Assembly: GCF_020166495.1 (NCBI RefSeq) | Contig: NZ_JAINZS010000005.1 | Coordinates: 1-64,000, forward strand | Origin: Robertkochia aurantiaca | GTDB taxonomy: Bacteria > Bacteroidota > Bacteroidia > Flavobacteriales > Flavobacteriaceae | Length of the DNA stretch: 64,000 bases | Direction: 5' to 3' | Shown here: piece by piece, positions 61,889 to 64,000 of the stretch | Layout of the letters: each line of letters begins with the position of its first letter | Position numbering within the stretch: the first letter of the stretch is position 1 | Position numbers and translations under genes: made by a program | Notes under the pieces: generated by a model | What the model was told of the DNA's origin: nothing | Seen by the model: only the letters and a program-made list of their open reading frames with translations | Databases searched by the model: none

Positions 61889-63151
61889 TTACACGTTCTT
61901 ACCTTTAAGCATTTTGTTCCAATACAGGTAAGGCAGCATGTATTTCTTCAATATCCATAACCTCCAATGCTCCTTTGAAGAGTCAGATATGAGCATCTGT
62001 TTTAGTTTGGGATCAGGGGTGAAATTGCCCTCGTAATCAAATTCAGCCAGGACCATTCTGCCGTAAGCCGTTACAAGCGGACAAGACGAATACCCATTAT
62101 ACCCCTTGTTGTCAGCACGTTTTTCGGCGATCATCTTTAAGATATTGTCGATGACTACCGGGGCTTGTTTCCTAACAGCTGCGCCTGTTTTGGCGGTGGG
62201 TAAGCCGGCCACATCTCCTAAACCGAAGATATTATCATATGTATTATGCTGTAGGGAATGAATATCAACATCCAGCCAACCGTCTTTATTAACCAAGGGC
62301 GAGTTTCTCACAAAATCAGGTGCTTTCTGAGGCGGGGCCAGGTGTAACATATCAAATGGCATCGCTATAAGCCCGTCATCAGTGAGTTTTTCGCCCTTGA
62401 TTCCCCCTGTTGGATCTTTTTCCTTTTTGTCTTCCGGTGCCACGTAATCGAAATAGACAATATTTCGATCTGCATCGATCTTAACCGGGCTATAAAATGG
62501 CTTAAATTTCATATCATACCGTGCCATGACCTTTTCGAGCGTTTCCCTGACCGGTTTAATACCGAAGATCACTGAGCCCGGAGTTGCGAAAATCACCTCG
62601 CTTTTATCAAGCAGATTGTTTTTTCTCAGATAGTCAGCTGCTAAATAAGCTATTTTCTGAGGAGCTCCCCCACATTTTATGGGTGTTGCAGGCTGCGTAA
62701 AAACAGCATTTCCTCCTTTAAAGTTCTTAAGAACCTCCCAGGTGTGTTCGGGATCGGTATAATTACTACAGACCACTCCCTTATCGATCGCTTCCCGCAG
62801 ACCTTCTATCTTATCATAATCCATCACCAGACCCGGTGCAACCACCAGGTAATCATATGAAAGATCACCGTTTTTCTCTGTACTTATTTTATTGTTATCA
62901 GGATCAAAAGCTGTAGCATAATCCCTGATCCAGGTTGCTCCCTCAGGGATCACCTCTTTCATGGGTTTAGCCGTCTTTTCGTATTCGTAGGTTCCGGCTC
63001 CTACCAAAGTCCAGGCCGGCTGGTAATAATGGGTGTCTGCAGGTTCAACAATAGCTACCTGCAGTGACTTGTCTTTTTCCAGAAACTGGGCTGCGGTCAT
63101 TATTCCGGCGGTTCCACCACCGATGATAAGGATTTGATAGTGCGTACTCAT
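61889..63151 (-). CDS. Sulfide:quinone oxidoreductase-like flavoprotein
   Basis: A 420-residue FAD oxidoreductase that probably moves electrons from sulfide to quinone at the membrane. FAD site IIGGGTAGIMTAAQF (about 8-22) and VVAPGLVMDYDKIEGL. Three conserved SQR Cys are visible: VVCSNYT (about 127), TPIKCGGAPQKIAY (about 157) and GYSSCPLVTAYGRM (about 355). The C-terminal YMLPYLYWNKMLKGK is amphipathic. Sulfur-handling neighbours (rhodanese, HMA) upstream on the same strand support persulfide chemistry. Other NADH dehydrogenase-like roles are less likely. Confidence 0.88.
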   Translation of the reverse strand: MSTHYQILIIGGGTAGIMTAAQFLEKDKSLQVAIVEPADTHYYQPAWTLVGAGTYEYEKTAKPMKEVIPEGATWIRDYATAFDPDNNKISTEKNGDLSYDYLVVAPGLVMDYDKIEGLREAIDKGVVCSNYTDPEHTWEVLKNFKGGNAVFTQPATPIKCGGAPQKIAYLAADYLRKNNLLDKSEVIFATPGSVIFGIKPVRETLEKVMARYDMKFKPFYSPVKIDADRNIVYFDYVAPEDKKEKDPTGGIKGEKLTDDGLIAMPFDMLHLAPPQKAPDFVRNSPLVNKDGWLDVDIHSLQHNTYDNIFGLGDVAGLPTAKTGAAVRKQAPVVIDNILKMIAEKRADNKGYNGYSSCPLVTAYGRMVLAEFDYEGNFTPDPKLKQMLISDSSKEHWRLWILKKYMLPYLYWNKMLKGKNV

Positions 63152-63190
63152 AGTTTGTTTAATTTATACTATAAAATTACGAAATGAAAA

Positions 63191-63227
63191 GGGGGGCTAC
63201 CGTAACTCATGTTACAATAGCTCCCCC
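63191..63227 (-). terminator. Terminator of HMA gene
   Basis: GGGGGCTACCGTAAC pairs with GTTACAATAGCTCCCCC with small bulges around a TCAT loop; on the reverse strand CCTTTTC follows. It lies between the HMA stop (63293) and the SQR-like start (63151). Confidence 0.7.
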
Positions 63228-63292
63228 TAATTTACCACTTCTATATCGCTCAAAACATGACCGATATCACCCCAGTCTGCCGCCGGCACAAC

Positions 63293-63535
63293 TCAGAACA
63301 GACTTTGCTTTTGCACCCAGGTTATTCTTTTCCCCTCAGGAGGGTAACCCATATCCTTCAATGCTTCATAAGCCCTTAGCACCACGGGAGTCTCAGTCAC
63401 TTCAAGTTTCACCATATGATCTTCAAGATTTATCTTTACCGATAGTATCCCGTTTATTTTCTCTAATTCTCTTATGATGGTTTTTGCACATCCACCACAC
63501 TTGAGATTCTGTATACTTATTTCGTAATTCATCAT
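63293..63535 (-). CDS. Small HMA-domain metal-binding protein
   Basis: An 80-residue ferredoxin-like heavy-metal domain with the CxxC metal site in NLKCGGCAKTI (Cys13, Cys16), then GILSVKINLEDHMVKLEV and AYEALKDMGYPPEG. A cytoplasmic copper or zinc chaperone is the usual role. It sits between the rhodanese gene (9 bp upstream) and SQR; no metal ATPase is in the window. Confidence 0.9.
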   Translation of the reverse strand: MMNYEISIQNLKCGGCAKTIIRELEKINGILSVKINLEDHMVKLEVTETPVVLRAYEALKDMGYPPEGKRITWVQKQSLF

Positions 63536-63544
63536 ATCCTGATT

Positions 63545-63889
63545 TTATATATTCATGATACCTCCCCTGAGATCGTAAATTTCTTTAAACCCCATATTAA
63601 GCATCTTAGCGCCCGCTTTCCTGCTGCGATTACCTGAACGGCAGTAAATATAAACCGGGAGATCTCTGGGTAATCCGTTGATTTTCCTGATAAATTCAGC
63701 TCCCTGCAAATAATCGATATTAATCGCCTTATCTAAATGTCCCGATCTGAATTCAGCTGGAGTTCTGACATCTATTATAGTGACACTTTTGTTCCCTGTT
63801 CTATTAAGGAACTCCGATTTTGAAAGCACCTTAAAGTTGTTGTTAACAGGCTTTCTCTTGAATAAGCTTTTCAAAAAATTCATCTTCAT
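63545..63889 (-). CDS. Rhodanese-domain sulfurtransferase
   Basis: A 114-residue single-domain sulfurtransferase with IIDVRTPAEFRSGHLDKAIN (about 38-57) and the active loop YCRSGNRSR with Cys83, where persulfide forms. A basic N-terminal extension (KSLFKRKPVNNNF) is present. With SQR and HMA it fits sulfane-sulfur handling. Confidence 0.92.
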   Translation of the reverse strand: MKMNFLKSLFKRKPVNNNFKVLSKSEFLNRTGNKSVTIIDVRTPAEFRSGHLDKAINIDYLQGAEFIRKINGLPRDLPVYIYCRSGNRSRKAGAKMLNMGFKEIYDLRGGIMNI

Positions 63890-63900
63890 CTTTTTTAAAA

Positions 63901-63928
63901 AAAGGAAGCAGTATCTACTGCTTCCTTT
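63901..63928 (-). terminator. Terminator near right edge
   Basis: AAAGGAAGCAGTA (63901-63913) pairs perfectly with TACTGCTTCCTTT (63916-63928); on the reverse strand seven T follow. It ends the partial gene at 63943. Confidence 0.9.
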
Positions 63929-63942
63929 ACAACCAACTATGA

Positions 63943-64000
63943 CTAACCAACAAATCCCTTGATTTCAAGCATATGATTATTATGCTCGCGTTCGTCAGCC
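63943..64000 (-). CDS. C-terminus of an unidentified protein, cut by window edge
   Basis: A reverse frame without stop from the window edge to TAG 63943-63945 gives the last 18 residues ADEREHNNHMLEIKGFVG, 15 bases before a strong terminator. The charged, His-rich end is not enough to assign a family. Its place just upstream of rhodanese, HMA and SQR genes makes a sulfur- or metal-related enzyme plausible, but this is not supported by sequence. Confidence 0.5.
   Translation of the reverse strand, partial: ADEREHNNHMLEIKGFVG

Overview
The window is chromosomal DNA of a marine-type flavobacterium (Bacteroidota, probably Flavobacteriaceae). The evidence is: promoters of the Bacteroidota type (TTTG, about 20 bp, TAnnTTTG; four or five good examples); a TonB receptor with an N-terminal carboxypeptidase-like domain; bacillithiol (BshB1); DUF2807/GIN, DUF2911, DUF2520 and DUF6428 proteins; a fused CcsBA cytochrome c maturation protein; and many lipoproteins. 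No species can be named from sequence alone.

Layout. 0-0.7 kb: a gene start cut by the window edge, a heptamer repeat and two divergent mini membrane-protein genes. 0.8-4.5 kb: a TonB siderophore receptor and a PepSY reductase-like membrane protein under a promoter overlapped by a 27-bp palindrome. 4.6-7.2 kb: an arsenic operon (ArsR, DUF6428, phosphatase-like arsenate reductase, Acr3) with two copies of one operator. 7.2-12.3 kb: small membrane proteins, ChaN-like lipoprotein, amidohydrolase, S41 peptidase and lipoproteins. 12.3-13.8 kb: seven long palindromic repeats around a solitary GIY-YIG nuclease, the most unusual object here. 13.9-15.4 kb: a lipoprotein and a nitrilase remnant. 15.4-21 kb: glyoxylate shunt genes aceB-aceA with a divergent RamB/ScfR-like regulator and shared operator half-sites. 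21-24.2 kb: TlpA-like and M28 proteins. 24.2-25.3 kb: a gene-free repeat hotspot ending at tRNA-His. 25.4-33.8 kb: a thiol-redox neighbourhood (BshB1, trans-sulfuration enzyme, glutathione peroxidase, YyaL-type protein, DsbD-like protein, class V aminotransferase). 33.9-37.1 kb: CcsBA. 37.3-40.7 kb: DUF2520, KdsC-like, Maf, a hypothetical and MscS-like. 40.8-45.2 kb: large PIG-L deacetylase, a 33-residue membrane peptide and an SSS symporter. 45.4-49 kb: DUF2911 divergent from a SRPBCC-SDR-photolyase operon, both with the same promoter motif. 49.3-54.5 kb: rpsA, cmk, lon. 54.8-57.7 kb: ECF sigma, anti-sigma candidate and two repeat-rich surface or periplasmic proteins. 57.8-61.3 kb: small exported protein, TrxB, lipocalin-like protein and a porin gene interrupted by a stop codon. 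61.4-64 kb: methyltransferase-like protein, SQR-like flavoprotein, HMA protein, rhodanese and a truncated gene.

Functionally the window is mostly housekeeping plus stress functions (arsenic, thiol redox, light damage, sulfide, envelope stress). Accessory signal is concentrated in the intergenic repeats at 12.3-13.8 and 24.2-25.2 kb. Coordinates and motifs were read by eye; family names come from recognised motifs, not from a search.
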